A stretch of DNA of 64,000 nt from Xiphophorus maculatus (Eukaryota > Chordata > Actinopteri > Cyprinodontiformes > Poeciliidae), in NCBI RefSeq assembly GCF_002775205.1, contig NC_036447.1, forward strand, positions 15,048,501 to 15,112,500, given 5' to 3'. Both the position numbers and the translations under genes were made by a program. Numbering within the stretch: position 1 is the stretch's first letter; each line of letters starts with the position of its first letter. This document shows, piece after piece, positions 12,401 through 27,400 of this stretch. Below the pieces are notes generated by a model that had not been told where the DNA came from, did not search any database, and was given only the letters and a program-made list of their open reading frames with translations.

Positions 12401-15400
12401 GTAACACAGCAAAGCAGGAGCTTTGCTAGTGTTACAGTTACAGCAATATTATCAACTGTAATATTAACAAACTGTTTAGCCATTTCTACATTTAAAGGAT
12501 GAAAGGAGAAGCTTCTCAGTCTAGAGTGTAGATTTATAGACCAAGCGACCTGAACCCTGAATTTGGCCCTGGTCACTTCAAACAGAAGTGAGCAAATGTG
12601 GCACTTTTCTTTCCTGTTTAGTTTACTTAAGACTTTCGCCTTTGATTAGAATTAAGTAGTCCTGTTGGATCGGGCTTGGACACAGTGTTGCGTCAGGTTG
12701 GATTTTTTGGGCCCGATTTAAACTCTATGCCATACTTAATCTTGTTCTGTTTTGCTGAAGGAGGGGCTGGCACACTTCCCAAAATAGATTGCACCAAGAC
12801 AAAAAGAACATTATTTGGAAATATTGAAACGACACCTCAAGAAATCTGCCAAGAAGCCAAAGCCTGGGCACAAATAGGCCTCCTAAATGAACAATAACAC
12901 CAAATTAGTCACATATAGGCTAAAGGGCAATAGAATCAGTGTACTGTTGTTGGAAATATTTTATGCAGGTTTTGGCTATCCTGTAATAGACTTCATGAAG
13001 TTCTCATAAGGTAATGCATTTCACTTACTTATCTCATGGTGCCTACAGAATGGAAGGAATGCCCTGACCTTTAGATTGATGATGCTTAACTGCTAATGCA
13101 GAGGCACATAAAATAACAGAATTATTTTCTCAAGGCCTCGCTTCATGTGAGGAAAAAAAAAAAAAGACAAATGCTTTAACTGAGCAGGCAAGGAAGTAAT
13201 TTATCATTGGGAAAAGCCTGGTAATCTTGTGGAGATTGAAACATCCATTCAATGCTTAATGTAGCTCCCCCTCTGTTTCCCAGCAGTATTCACACCTTGA
13301 AACGTGACAAAATATATTTCACATGTTGGCTGGATAGGTAAACAATTCATGGGTGTCAATGACCCATACGACCCACAGGATGAGCAGGTGGGTCAGTGAC
13401 ACGTGACTTCAATGACAAGTGTGAATGTCCCAATAGCTACTAACCCGAAACGCCCTCTCTGTCCCACTAAACCAGCCAGGGACTTCAGATGTGATAAAGT
13501 ATCTTTAAAAAGCATAGGATGAGGTGCTGTAAAACATCTGATGATAGAATTATGTAAAAAAATAAACTTAAATATACAATTATTCAAAGCTGAAGTTTGA
13601 TCAGTGACATATCCATAATATTTTTGCAATGAGCTTAACAGAGACAAAAAAAAATTCAAGAAAGTGAAGTGTCTAGAGAAAGTGACAAACTACAGTTAAA
13701 CCTGCAAGTTACTGTCCAAACTCTAAGCATGTATATCTCTGTGGGAAAAGCTTTACGTTAGGTGGAGAACTTATGCTACTATATGTCCATTTTTTGAAAA
13801 TAATCACACACACTGCATTCACAACACAGATTGCATTAAGTAAATGGATGCAAAGCCCATGACGTCCAGCAAATATGAACAATTTGCATGTATTTTGATG
13901 ACTGTAACTCACTTCAGCAACCGACACAGCAGGTGCAGAAGTGATCAATGAGTAGAGAAAATGTATTTTTTCCCTAAAGACATCAGGCCATAAAAAGATT
14001 GAGGCACTTCTGAAAATCTGTCCTTCTAATGATGGGGTTGAGGTGCTGCCTACATGCATCGTGTGTACCTCCATCTAAGCTTACAAAGCCATGACATAAT
14101 CATTTGGGCTTTTCCAAATTGTTTAAAGGCTTAGCAAACTTACAGTTTATAAATGTGTCTCGTTTTTCTGGCATTTAGAGAACAGAAAGCCTAATTAAGC
14201 TAAATGATTCTGAAATGGCATTGCCTCACAGGAGAAACTTCCAAAAACAGGCCTCTCTGAGATTAAATTTGTCCATTTAATTTATTGGAACATGGCATAG
14301 CTTTCAGCATCAAGCGAAAATAAGAAAACATGAACCAAGACACTATATGACTTCATGGAGAAGGCAAATTGTATGTGGCTCAAGGTCTTTCTGTATGTAT
14401 TGAAATACAATGAAGTTAAAAGCAATAATCAAAGGAAAATTTTAGCCTAAGTGGAATCTGGAAAAAACTAATGAAAGCAATAAAGTGTTTTGTATCCTTG
14501 GGTACAAAACTGAAGATGAGATTTTTTATATCAATCTTGTCTTCCGTTTTAGGTTCTTTAAAGCCTTCTGTATAATTATAAGCATTCACAGTTAACAGAT
14601 ATTTTTTATGAATATCAAACATATTTACTATAATTAGATAATTTCAGCTTTGCAAAAGGCAGTCATGGTCTAGGAGCGTAAACCTCTCACATTACTAGAA
14701 AACCTGAGAATTAATAACTGAGCTCAGAGCAAATTCTTTCTCTGAGTAATAAAAATCGTATTACTCCAATTGGCATCTATCCTTTCCTTCCACAGATTAA
14801 ATGCACCGGTGCCACTATTTCTATTGAAAAGGAAATTCACCATTTATTTTAATTAGTTTATCTTTACTCCAGTTCTTTATTTAATTGGTGTGTTCTTCGT
14901 AACGAGGAAATGAGCCTCACCTTAATGAGGCTTATTCTAAATGAGTAAAAACACTAGGACACTTTTGTTTGTAAACAAAATCCTCTGAAAATTAGGAAAG
15001 CCTCTGTCGCCCAGGGTTATAGCTTGCACTCATGCTGGTGTCTCACAGCAACATCTTCTAAATGTAAATGTGAAATAGAGTCTTTCAACAAAACACCAGC
15101 TATTAGGTTCACTCTGAGCACAGACAAGAAACAAAACTGAATTACAAGTTAGTAATTTAAAAAAAAATATATTTTTTCATGCCAATTTTCTCAGTATAAG
15201 TGGCTGGCGCAGACACGCTGTGACATGGTGTTTGGTGAAATACCTGTGAAAAAAAACAATCTAATTCTATCTATGCTTCTGAATTGAAGGCAAAAATATT
15301 TTTCACAGATTGCATTAAGTAAATGCAATCTGGAATTGCATTTACTTAATGCAATTCCATCTTTCAAAGTTGCACTTTGAAAGATGAAAGTGCAGTTATA

Positions 15401-18400
15401 AGCTAAATTTGAGATTTGCTGCATGAGAAAGGCAAGTAGAAATGACTATGGTATGAACTTTTGTATTAAATGTCAAGGTCCTCACTGAGTAGCTGGACTT
15501 GAGTTGTTTGTTTGTGCAAAGCTTGAGGGGGGGAATGGCATAAAATAGTTCAGTGACACTTGAGAATCAGCCTGAGAGCAGAAAATGACATAAAATGGCA
15601 GAACCATGGTACTGCTGGAGCTCCAGAGATCCACAGCTCAAGTGGGAGAATCTGCTGACAGAGACGTCTCTGTCTGCTTTTTTTCCTTAGCAGGCAGAGA
15701 CGACTACATGGTCGGTAGGAGGATGCAGGCAGTTTAATACAGGGCAATATCGGAAAAAAACAAAACTGTGCGGGTGGTCACTTTCCTGAAGGCTAGCAAC
15801 TCTAAACATACGGTTTAAATCAAAGCAATTCTTTTTGTCAGAATGACCCCTGATAATCTGTAGTAATACTTTTATAATGAGTTTCCATTAAGCTTTAGAG
15901 TGAGGTGGAGCTACTTTACCAGAAAGAATGGGCAAAATAAATTTGTCTCTTGATGTGTAAAGCTGGTAGAGAAGTACCAAGAAGACTTCCAGCTATAATA
16001 GCAGAAAAAGGTGTCATGACTCAGGGAGCTGAATTCACATATATGCCTCGCACATCTTTATATATTCTTTTTCTTTTTTAGTTTTGAAAATCTAGTCCAG
16101 TTTTCTTTCCATAGAATTCTGTGCCTTTTTGTGTGTTGCTCTCCTATAAAACGAAATACTCTAAAGTGTGTGGCTGTATAATGTGTAATATATGATTATA
16201 ATGTGTAGAATATGATTTTATACTGATTAAAATACTCAAGCCTGTGTTCAGAACCAGTCAAAGTCATCCAGTATCATCTAAGACAATTAGCAGGTATAAA
16301 TGTACATAAAACGTCTCTGTTTTCTATCAATCTGCCTCCCTTCAACAACTAAATGATGGTGTGGATGGCTGAGTAGAGCTTTAAACGACATTTTCACCAC
16401 GGCAATAGATTAGTTTAGTGTCACTGCTGGGAGGAGGGAAGCAAAGTGAAAGGTGGAGTGGGAATGAAATTTGTGAACATAAAGGAACATTTTACTGAAG
16501 CTCTAATTTAGAAAAACAAAAACTAATGTCATTGACATGCTAATGAGTTTTTTAATGCCTTAACTTTGTACTTGGTTAGAGTATAGTCTGGAGGCTTGGC
16601 ACATTACTAGATTGATGTTTCCTCTAGTGATGTGTTGGTCGCGAACGATCCGGCTCTAAGAGCCGGCTCTTTGAAGTGAATGATTGGAACCGGCTCCACA
16701 ATTGGAGCCGTTTTAGGATCCTATTTGGGAGCCGGGTTTTTTTCTACAGTACATCGCTGTCTCTCCGCCTCCCTGCCGTTGTACTTGTGCTCTGCAAGTG
16801 CCAGAGCCGATAGTTTTTCCCCACATTGTTTTTTTTTTGTCCTGCGGTGCCTCGCTGTCTCTCCCCACTTCTCCCTCTCCTTGCGCGTTTTGCTCTTCTG
16901 CCAGTGCTACAGCGGAGAGTTTTTTTCCCTTGGTCCACTGCCCTCATGTCAAGCGTGTGCTCCACATCTGACCAATCACACATAGTTTCAATTAATAATG
17001 TGGCGGGAAAACACTGGAAAAAAAAGTTTATCTCCACTTTTTTTGTGGAAACGGCAGGCAATTGGCCAAGCTGTATAGCGTTCGTCGGCAGGTGTTTATG
17101 TACAGACACTCACTCAGCGGTCAAGAAGCACAGAAAGAAGGGGAGTCAGTGTGAGAACTGAATAGGTGAAAATAAATGAGTGACAGAAAACGGAGCAAGA
17201 TTTGGACTCATTTTAATGCTACATCAAGCTCCAGGGCAGTGCAGACTGTGCAAAGTCAGCATTTCCTATCGTGCAGGCTCGACAAACAACCTGCACAGCC
17301 ACATGCGGACATCACACGCATCGGTATTGCTATAGCATTGTTATGCAGCATTTTTACTCATCATAAGTGCTTAACAATGTCAATAATGAAACAAAATATT
17401 ATAAAATTAGGTTTAAGCTATTAATTAATTAATAATGTCAAAAATTTATATGGGGAGCCGTTTGGGAGCCGAAAGAGCCGGCTCACCACAGTAAGAAGAG
17501 CCACTAGAGCCGCATCTCGAAAAGGAGCCGAAAATCCCATCACTAGTTTCCTCATTAATGCAGTAAATCAATACCCATTAGTTCACATGGAAGCAAAATG
17601 GGTCTGGCGATTAGTTTGGAACATTTGGAACGTTTCTGTTCCAAATCTTTAAACTCTCAGAGATTAAAACAAGAGAGACATGCAGTCAAATAAATTTAAT
17701 AAGTTTATCACTGCACAAAAAAATTTGGAGCACTGTATAAATAACATTTACTGAAACATCAACTGATTTAAGAATACCAGGATTTGTTTTAGTTTTTGAG
17801 AAAACAAAAAAGCATTTTTATTTATTATTTTTTATTCATTTATTATTTTATTTAACCACCTAAATATATTTAACATTCATTATATTGGCGTTGGTAACTG
17901 TTAGAATTAGTCACTTTTAAAGCATTTCTGATTAGTTTCTTTTATATGATTGCCTATTTGTTGGATTCACTCCTCCCATTCCGCTAGGGGGCTCTGTAGT
18001 TGTTTTTGCATTGGTTGTGGAGGGGAGGTGAAACAAGAGAAGAAACTTACGGCAGGCCAGTAATACACCGAGACTGCCGTTAGCTGAAGCTAACAAGCTG
18101 AAGCTAAAATAAAAATCATATTCTACTGGCGTTCATGAGTGTTGCCCAACGTGGTGAGTTATATTAATGCTGTAAGCTGTGGGGAGATGAGTTTTTTTGT
18201 TATCTGTTCTAAGCGTGAGCTTGCTGAATTTGCTAGTGCTAATTAGCCCAATGCTAGCTGTGTTTGCTGCTCTGATAGTTGAATGCCGATGTTTATTATA
18301 TGACGAAGAGTTCTAAGAATAAACTGCCTTATAACTGGTTAGTCAAGCCTAGCTAATAAATCTATGTTTAAGTTTGTGTTGATTGAATTCTGCAATACTA

Positions 18401-21400
18401 AGTATTGATGTTTTGTTTTTTCTTACCTTATTTACAGTTTAACCGGACGTGTAAAAGCACTCGGCAATAAAATTAACAACAACAATGACTATCTTATGTT
18501 CTTTGTAACACCTATTGATCCACTAAACACTAAACTAATATGTTCAGTGGATCAAACTGGACTGGACGGTCCTGTTGTTCTAGTAAAGTTTGGCTTCATT
18601 TCACAGAAATAAGGAATATTTTCCTGGAAAAGTAGCTGTCAGTCCAGCAATACAAGTCAGTAGAAAACCTGCAAGCATCAGTAAACTTCAGTGGTGGATT
18701 TAAAAATTGTTCATATTATTACTGAGGATGGTTTTTGAGCTATGGGTGAATTTCAAGCAAGAAAGTGCCTCTCCTTTTCGCCTTAGAGGACGAAGAGCCA
18801 TGATTTCTGGCAGGCACTCTTTAATAGTAGTCTAGTTTTACTCTTTTCTGTGAATTAGGTTTAATAGAGAGCAAAGCCGCAAGGCAAAATATTTAAAGTA
18901 CATGGTTTGTTTCTATGGTATGAAATAACTTTTGGATGAAGCAACAAACCCTTCACCAGGAGTTGGTCTGTTATCCATGTGAAGTGTACAAAAGTTTCAA
19001 AACGGCTAAAATTTTCCATCTACTTGACATAATGTCAGAGAAACTATGTAAATATTGAAGTGACTCACCAAAACAAACCAATTTATATGTTTCACATAAA
19101 GCTAGTGGTATAGATATCATAGCTTAATGAATTAACATTTCTGAATGTTAGTACATTTTATTTGTATAGCCCCTTTCTGCAACAAAGCATTTCAAAGTGC
19201 TTTATATCATTAAAACACAAACATACAAAGTAGTAGTAGAGTCAACAATTGAAGAATTACATTTTGTCAAGTGCCGTCATTACACGTCGGATTGTTGATT
19301 AATGTTTCATTGATTACATTTCAAATTGTACATTAATCATTATATCATATTGGCAGCAGTTAAATTATTTGTTGCTTCTCTCATTAAAGAAAATCAAAGT
19401 CATATTTTAGGTCTTGGTGCAAATACTGTGATACCCTGGAGTTCTGGTAGTTTTACTTAATCTTGTTTCATCTCCAGACTCTCCCACTGGTAAAGTTTAG
19501 AGTTTGTTTTAAGTGATTTTTGAGTGAATTGTGATAGTCAGAATAGTTTTTTTTTTTGCTTGAATACAGCATTTACCTACAAAAAGATAAAAACAAAAAA
19601 AAAATACACACACACAAAAAAGAATTTAGATATATGGTTAGAATATCTTCCATACTCTCTGAAGCTGCTTCAGCTGAACTGCACAGAATTGAGCCTTTCC
19701 CCAGGTTGGGGAGGAAATACTATCACAGTCACAGCAGTTTATTTCCAGGGTTCCTAATTTCTATCCCTTCAGCTTTCCTTCCCCCTGTGTCGTCTGTCTG
19801 TCCACCGCTGTGCTCCTCGGGGATGTTGTGGGGGTGTGGTATTTAGATACTGAAGCAGCGGTTATCAATCTACCTGGCCCCTGCAGGATATCTGCCTTGG
19901 ATTTCTAACCACTCGTCTCCAAATTGCCGTTAAACTCTGTTGAGCATCACACTGGACTCAGTAGAGCTCAACTGTGCAGTGAACATTTTTGTGCTTTTTT
20001 TGATTGAAAATGAACTCTTATCTCTTGGGTTCAGGACCGCTGCCACTGCAGCTATTCTGCCTGGCTGTTCGCTCTCTCCACCATGTTAGTCTGCCTACAA
20101 TTTTCAGTTCACCCAAATCCTGGGCTTTTCCTGTGCAATCATCAGCATAACTACTCCACACGGATGAAGCTATCCATTCAAATACCTTCGCTTCATGGCG
20201 CACCAATCATATGTGCAAGCCACTGCATGATGTAGTGACAGATTTATTTGAGAGTAAAAATCCAACCATTGTTGCTAAAATCTGTTGTGCTTAAAGTTTA
20301 AAATACGGCTTATTTTATTTTCACCTCTTGTAATTTCTGGTGCGGCGAATAGCTGGTTATGTAACAATCGCAGTTCATAATATTGTCACATTAGTGTACT
20401 TTGATCAACCTCCCTGTAAAGAAAAAAAACCCTTAGCCACCGGTCATTCATACAGTTCTATGCTTCATCACAGACATGTACTAACACCTGTCAGTAAGAA
20501 ATGTATCATTACAGTCAGTCCTGCTTTGATAGTGGCACACATGATGGCTTAGCATTTTAATTCTTATGAGAAAAAAAATCCTCTTAGGAATGTAATCTAT
20601 TCCACCCATCCCCTCAAACATAGGCAAAATTAATCAGGAAGGTAATGGGCAATCAGAAATGTTTGCAGTAAAAGCTCAAACGCAGAACACCTCAAAGAAC
20701 TGTTTTAAGACGGTTCATTATTACTCCTTCTTAAAATGACATTTCCATTGCAGAGCCCCAGGCATGAGCTTAAAATAGAGCACCTGTGGCATAGTGATGG
20801 TGGCAGAGTGGATTAAATCAAAAGTGATTTTCTTTTATCCAACATCAGTGAGAATAAATAAAGGATGAAGGCTTCTATTGCTTCATGGAAAATAAATGAA
20901 TCCAAGCAAGTGGAATTTGTCAGCATTGTGAGAAAGTGAACAAATTCTGGCACTTATGTGGTAATATTTGGGGCCTGCCATGCAAAGCAATGGCAGAAAC
21001 CTATTACTATTCTCCCAATTCTTTATTTTTCATCCGTAACCGTTAATGCGGCTCATACCGCTGCGTGCACACCTACAAATGAGGTATCAAAACGTGCAGA
21101 AAATTCACGCCATTGGAGCTATTACTTTTGGTGGGATTTGGGCTTAACGTGGCGACATAATTCGCAAAAAACTACGAAAAAAACCCCATTATAAGTCAAT
21201 GGGAAAAATCCTAGAAATACCCTATTTTTGAGGATTTTCTGTGTCGTCACGAATTCACGTAGAAATGCCATTCAAATTTCATTTTGTAGATACGTCTGTG
21301 ATCTCTTCGAAAGTGAAGACGGCTCGTCGATACCAGTTACGGTTTGTCCACAATTTGTCTCTAAGCGACCCAAAGTTTCTCATTTTTCCGAAAATTAGAG

Positions 21401-24400
21401 TGAGAGCCAGGGCCTTTAGATCTCGGCTAGAGTGAGAAATGAAGAGATTTTTTTGAGCCCAAAATAATTTTGAAATCGCCATCACGCCCACAAATATCGC
21501 ACGATTGGTATCAAAGTCGGTCCTCACATTGATACACATGTCTGCTCCGGTAAAATGTTTTCGAAATTTATCTAGACCGTACGGTTTTCTGTCACGGTGC
21601 TTCAGAGCAAAGTCATGCGACAGGATTCTCTAGGCTGTCTCAGGCTCTGTCACTACCAGTTCACACCCTGCTGAGACCATTATTTACCATAGCAACGGAA
21701 CTCAAGAGGCTATTGGCTGTTGGTTAGGACTACAAATACGCATCACTGTAGTTCTATCTATAGTGGAACCCTCAGTTGAAACAGATCAGGACTGAACTGG
21801 CCTTTACAACTACTTTCTGCTATGGGCTGTATATAACTGATTTAACTCAGTAACTGTTACACATGGGATTAGTTTGGAACTTTAAAATTAAGCATAATAA
21901 TAATTTCAAAATAAAAGCCTTGAATATTTTTAAATCAGATATTTGCTCTGTTGGGCAATATATAACTGATTTAACCCAATGACTGTTATACATGGGATTA
22001 GTTTGGCCCTTTGAAATGAAGTTTAACAACAATTCCAAAATAAAAGCCTTGAATATTTTTACATCAACTACTTGTGTTTTGAGCATTATATAACTGATTT
22101 TATCCAATGACTGTTATTCATGGGATTAGGTTGGCCCTTTGAAATGAAGTTTAACAAAAATTCCAAAATAAAAGCCTTGAATATTTTTACATCAACTACT
22201 TGTGTTTTGAGCATTATATAACTGATTTTATCCAATGACTGTTACACGTGGTATTAGTTTGGCCCTTTGAAATGAAGAATCCTGCAAATTTCAAAATAAA
22301 AGCCTTGAATATTTTTACATCATGTAATTGCTCTTTTTGGCTTTATTTGACTTTTTCATCCAAAGCACTGTTACACATGGTATTAGTTTGGCCCTTTGAA
22401 ATGAAGCATACTGAAAATTTCAAAATAAAAGCCTTGAATATTTTTACATGACGTAATTGCTCTTTTTGGCTTTATTTGACTTTTTCATCCAAAGCACTGA
22501 TAAACATAGGATTAGTTTGGCGCTTTGAAATGAAGCTTAACAAACATTTCAAAATAAAAGCCTTTAATATTTTTACATCTACTACTTGTGTTTTGAGCAT
22601 TATATAACTATTTTAACCCAAGGACTATTACGTATGGGATTAGTTTGGCCCTTTGAAATGAAGTTTAACAAAACTTCCAAAATAAAAGCCTTGACAACAT
22701 TTTAAATCATACTGAATGGTGCACGTCCGCCTTACTTAACGTTCTTGTGATTCTCAGCATGCTATTGATTACGTTGCAGCGTTCTTTAGCATCGATGCCA
22801 ATTTGTAGCGTGACAACGCCGGGCCCAAACCGACGGGCACGCCTTGGCAGGCCCCGGCTAAATTTCTGCCGAAATTTTCTAGTTGCCTAATATTCTTTTG
22901 TCAATACCACAGGTATTCTTCCTTTTCTATTTAATGGTCTCTAATTATCACTCATAGTCACTGATGAAGTCCATATGTTATTTTATAAAAGTAAAAAATA
23001 TATATGTCAAAAGTGTATCAGATCCACAGGTGGGATGTTGGTCTGCTTAATGGTGTGTTCCCACTGAGGCAGGCCTTAAGGTACATCAGGGCAGAGAGAA
23101 GTATCTAAGAGAGCCAAGCAAGTTTACCTAGATTCAAAACTTTCTCTTTAGATTTAGTACAACTCAGGTGGAATGAAGCTTAGCGACAGGGCAGACACAA
23201 CTCCAGAAAACCAGACAAAAATCCACTGGCACCCCTGAACCAAGATATCATCCAGCCACAATCCACAATGAAAGACAGTCTCAGATCTTCTGCTCTGCCA
23301 ATATAAGGAGTTGGCAAACACAATCCCTTTGGGTCTGATTCCTAATAAAAAGTGCTAATTTTGCAAGAGCATAAAAAAATTGCACATGCAGTAAGCACGA
23401 GTGTTGAACGTAATCTAAAAAGTTTGCATGTGCAGCTGATAGCTTAATTTAACTCCACAGCCTCTCACCCGCACAATCTCCTCCCATAGTAGGAGCCATG
23501 GACAGTTCTTTAAATGTAAGATTCTTCAGCAGCCTTGTTTACCAGCCCTCCTACTTGGATGTGTTCCCGTTAATTAATGGCTTAATTTTCTAATCAGCAT
23601 TTCGACAAGTTTTGTTGATTCAAATCGGGTATGTTGCATAAATCTTGCCAACTCACAATGCTACACATCACTGTGCTAATATAGTAATTGATCTGGTTAC
23701 ACTGCAAATAAAAAAAATCTAAATAGATGACAGACAATTTGCATTGGCCTTGAAGGACTTTAAAGGTAGAATGATAGTTTTTCTATTTTGTGATGCACTG
23801 ACTGACCGCTGCACCAAAATGGAGATTCTTATAGGGAATTTTGCAGAAATTATATCAAATGACTATTTGCCATTGAGTTAATCACAAAAGATCAACTTAT
23901 TACAGATTATTCAGATGAAACAAAGGTGATTCCATTAAGCATTAGCAAACTTCCAACACACAAAATTTTGCTGTCTGAACTAATCTTTAGCGTTTTTCCT
24001 GTGTACTAGTTAGGATAACGATGTTGGTACTTGGCCCAAAGCACTGCTGTTTCTGTGTACTGCTGAGCTTCAGAGCAACTGAGGCACAAACAGAAAATAT
24101 ATCTGCCTAACCTGATCTCTTCCCAAACAAGAAGCCCCACAGTCCCTTATTCGTCACAAAAAATTATTTGTGAAACAGACTTTCTGTGGCACAGCTCATT
24201 ATTATCACAGTACATTCATAGAAAAAGTAACAGAATGCCTGAAAGAAGTATTAAACAGAGAAATAAAGCTGATCAATATTATTCCACAAAGTCAGTAACG
24301 GCTGACCTGATTTCATCAGGCTGCTTTTTCCATTACTATCAGGCTCTGATTGTGAAGCTCTATCGCCTCTTGTTTGCAGTGATGCCTCCTTAGTAAATCT

Positions 24401-27400
24401 CATTGTACGGTAAGAATATATGAACTTTAGAGACCACATATAAAACTGAGAGGTCATTACACAAGAACACCCAGAAAAACAAACTAGTCCTCTGAAACCT
24501 TATACAAAATTTATATTTTTAAGATGGTGAAACAATGAAATGTCAAACAGTACAGTGTGTTACACAAAACAAACTATTCTATTAAGCATCTTTGCAAAGG
24601 GCTTTTTGTTTTCCAGAAGTCATAGCTGAGAAAATTATAATTTTTTTTGAACTATTGCCAACTTGAAGAAATATTACAGTTTGACATTTTTCACACTGGG
24701 GCCTGTTTTAGTGGTAGTTTTTAACATTATATTGTCATGTTCCTTCAGTTTGGATTTGAATTTTTATTTCAGAGGTAAAATTTCAGAGTGGAACAAAAGA
24801 AGTACAGACTTTAATAGAGATTCAGTAGATGCAGCTGAGGGTTACGGTAATGACCTTCCAACGTTTCAAGATTGAAGTGAAGCAGGCAAAATGTTGGTGA
24901 GAAATTACTTTAAAAAAGGTCTGGTTGTTATAATGCTAATTAAGATTATTTGAATTGATCATCAATAATGAGATACAACAAAAAATATCTTTTGACATGC
25001 CAAATGCAATAAAATGCAAAGAAAAGCTGAACTTATTGTTTGAAAAATGTACATTTCTTTTACATTATTTTATCTTTTGAGAGATGCAAAAGATAAAATC
25101 ACCCTAATAGTGCATTAGACAACCCTGGAGGTTCTGAAGGTTAACATCAGAATGTTAACCTCGTGTTCTATGTTATTTAAAATGGCTTTAAAAGATACAG
25201 TTTGATTAATGTTCTTCAATGCATGTTCTGTTCTCCAATAAATGAGTCACAATGATTTTAAAAAAATCGGCAAAATAGCACAGATAATTAGAAAAACCAG
25301 TTATAAATGAAGGAATCTGAACCATGAGACAGTACACAGATTGCCAGTTACCCAGAATATGAATCATTTTGACTGCTTAACTATATAAAACAAATTGCCT
25401 TGAGCAGTCATTGAATTTTATTTTTCTTTACAAATTAATTTACGTCACTGTAAGTCCAGAAAATAATACATGCCTAATTTGTTGACACTTGACAGCATTG
25501 CCTACTGCTGTTTTCTTCTTTCTTAAGCCTCTTCTGTTCAGAGCCTGACTACTGACCTATACGTCTACCTATACTTGGCATATACTGCTGACACAAAATG
25601 GAATTAAATCAAAACCCTTTCTACAAGGAGCAGCACACACATCGAGGCACAAAATAATTTCTTGTCACTTATTGATCTGCTCAGTCTCTCAGCAAGACGT
25701 CCCCTGAGAACCATTCTCTAAAAACGTAATGGACACCATGAGGAGACAAGCAACGATTCCCACAGAACATAAAGCGGGCATAGGGTGATAAAAGTTTAGA
25801 CTCTGTATGGTGCCTTGAGACATTTATTATATTTTATAGCAGCTTTCTGTGGCAGGCCAACACAAAATCATAGTACAATAATTGTAAACTGGAGTGAATA
25901 AAAGGCATCATGAAGATTTAGCACACAGCAGTCAGATCATGGATGAAGTAGTGGGGATGTTCAAGCAAGATTAGGTAAGAAAAAAACTTATTAAGAGTAA
26001 AGAGCACTGCTGGCTAGTCATCCGAAAATGGAAACAGTATGGTACAGCAGCAAAGCCACCAAGATATGAGTGCAGAGCTGCTGCTAGTCCTTTGGGGTGC
26101 CTGAAGCACATATGATATAATAAATGATTTCATGTTCCTGCGCTAAAGCACATCTTGGATTAAATGAAACAACGTCACTCAGACCTCAGTGGGTGGAATG
26201 CTATAAATCAGTTTATTTTTGTAAAACATGGTTAGCTGTTGCTATTTAACTGCTTATAAATAGATTTCTTGTTCAGAGATAAATAAAAAGAACTTTGAAA
26301 TCAACACATAAGCAACTATTGATAAAACAGAATATCTATATGGTGTTCTGTTACTTTATATATATATACAGTATATATGTATTACCACCTAGATATCACA
26401 TCTGATTAAATAAACATAACTGACTGATGACTTAAGACACTCTTGGGGATTATCCCATTTTGCGGTGCAATATGCCAACACCTATTGTGACTTCAGTATT
26501 GGGGCCAAGGGAGTCATGCTGCCGCTGTCAGGAGAGTGACAAACAGGACTTTGTTGGACCTATGGAACATTTTGTTCAGTCACTAATATATTCACACAGC
26601 TGAAATAAATCATTCTTCAAACGTTTCTATGCTTCCGCCATAAACTGACTTAGTCATTTACAAATATTCATGAAGCTTAATGAGCTTTATTTTTCTCTCA
26701 CCACACCTAAAACATTCCCCTTAAGACACAAAACTAACACATTTGTTTTGAAGTTTTTCAGTTTTAATAATTGCCACAAATCAGGGTCCTTTATAATGTC
26801 ACCTAAAATTTAATGAATAATAGATGTGATTAAGCTAACCAAAGAAAAATATGTTGTTTTTAATCTAATAGAAGACATGAAAGAACATGGTTTCATACAA
26901 TGACTTTTAAAGAGAGAGTACAACAATGATGCTGAAAGTACGATTATTTGTTATCCTAATCAGGCTCCAGAGTTTTCTCACATGTGTTTATTCTCTGTAA
27001 TAGTTGCCAACAGCTCCAGAATGAAGACATGTCTGTAAGCAGATGCTGACTCCTCAGGATAGAGGAGAAGGTGCTAGACATGCAGACAAACTCATAAACC
27101 CTGAAGACAGGCCTGTCCAGTTGCATCGACAGTAAATGACAATCATATAAGTTGGGGTCTGTTGAATTAAAGCTTTTGTTCTCTGAAATTTTGACAGAGC
27201 AATACCTGCCTCTTCAACAGATTTATGATTGCCATAAAGTGCCAGAGCCAACATTTGCACTTTTAGGTGGGAACATTCGTCAATGTGGCCTGCATTGTTA
27301 AATATTTTAGCACAGTCTACTAAATTACAGCTCTTTTTAATACGCCTGAAAGGACGTGAGATGATGTATGCTTAATTTAGCTGAAGCAATCAAAGTCTAG

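Noticed and set aside
12676-12897. 73-codon plus-strand frame with [15 protein letters not shown]
   Set aside because: Not a host gene; the DNA matches a decayed Tc1-like transposase and is annotated as such.
13709-14074. 121-codon minus-strand open frame
   Set aside because: No family resemblance, no promoter or splice context, and one part comes from the 22-bp dispersed repeat.
16680-17161. Open frames of 101-121 codons inside the hAT element on both strands
   Set aside because: They overlap each other in the GC-rich non-coding leader of the transposon and contain no transposase motif.
21847-22107. Repeating 86-codon minus-strand frame that looks like a duplicated protein
   Set aside because: The repetition is the 128-bp minisatellite; copies differ by single-base length changes, so the frame is not maintained.
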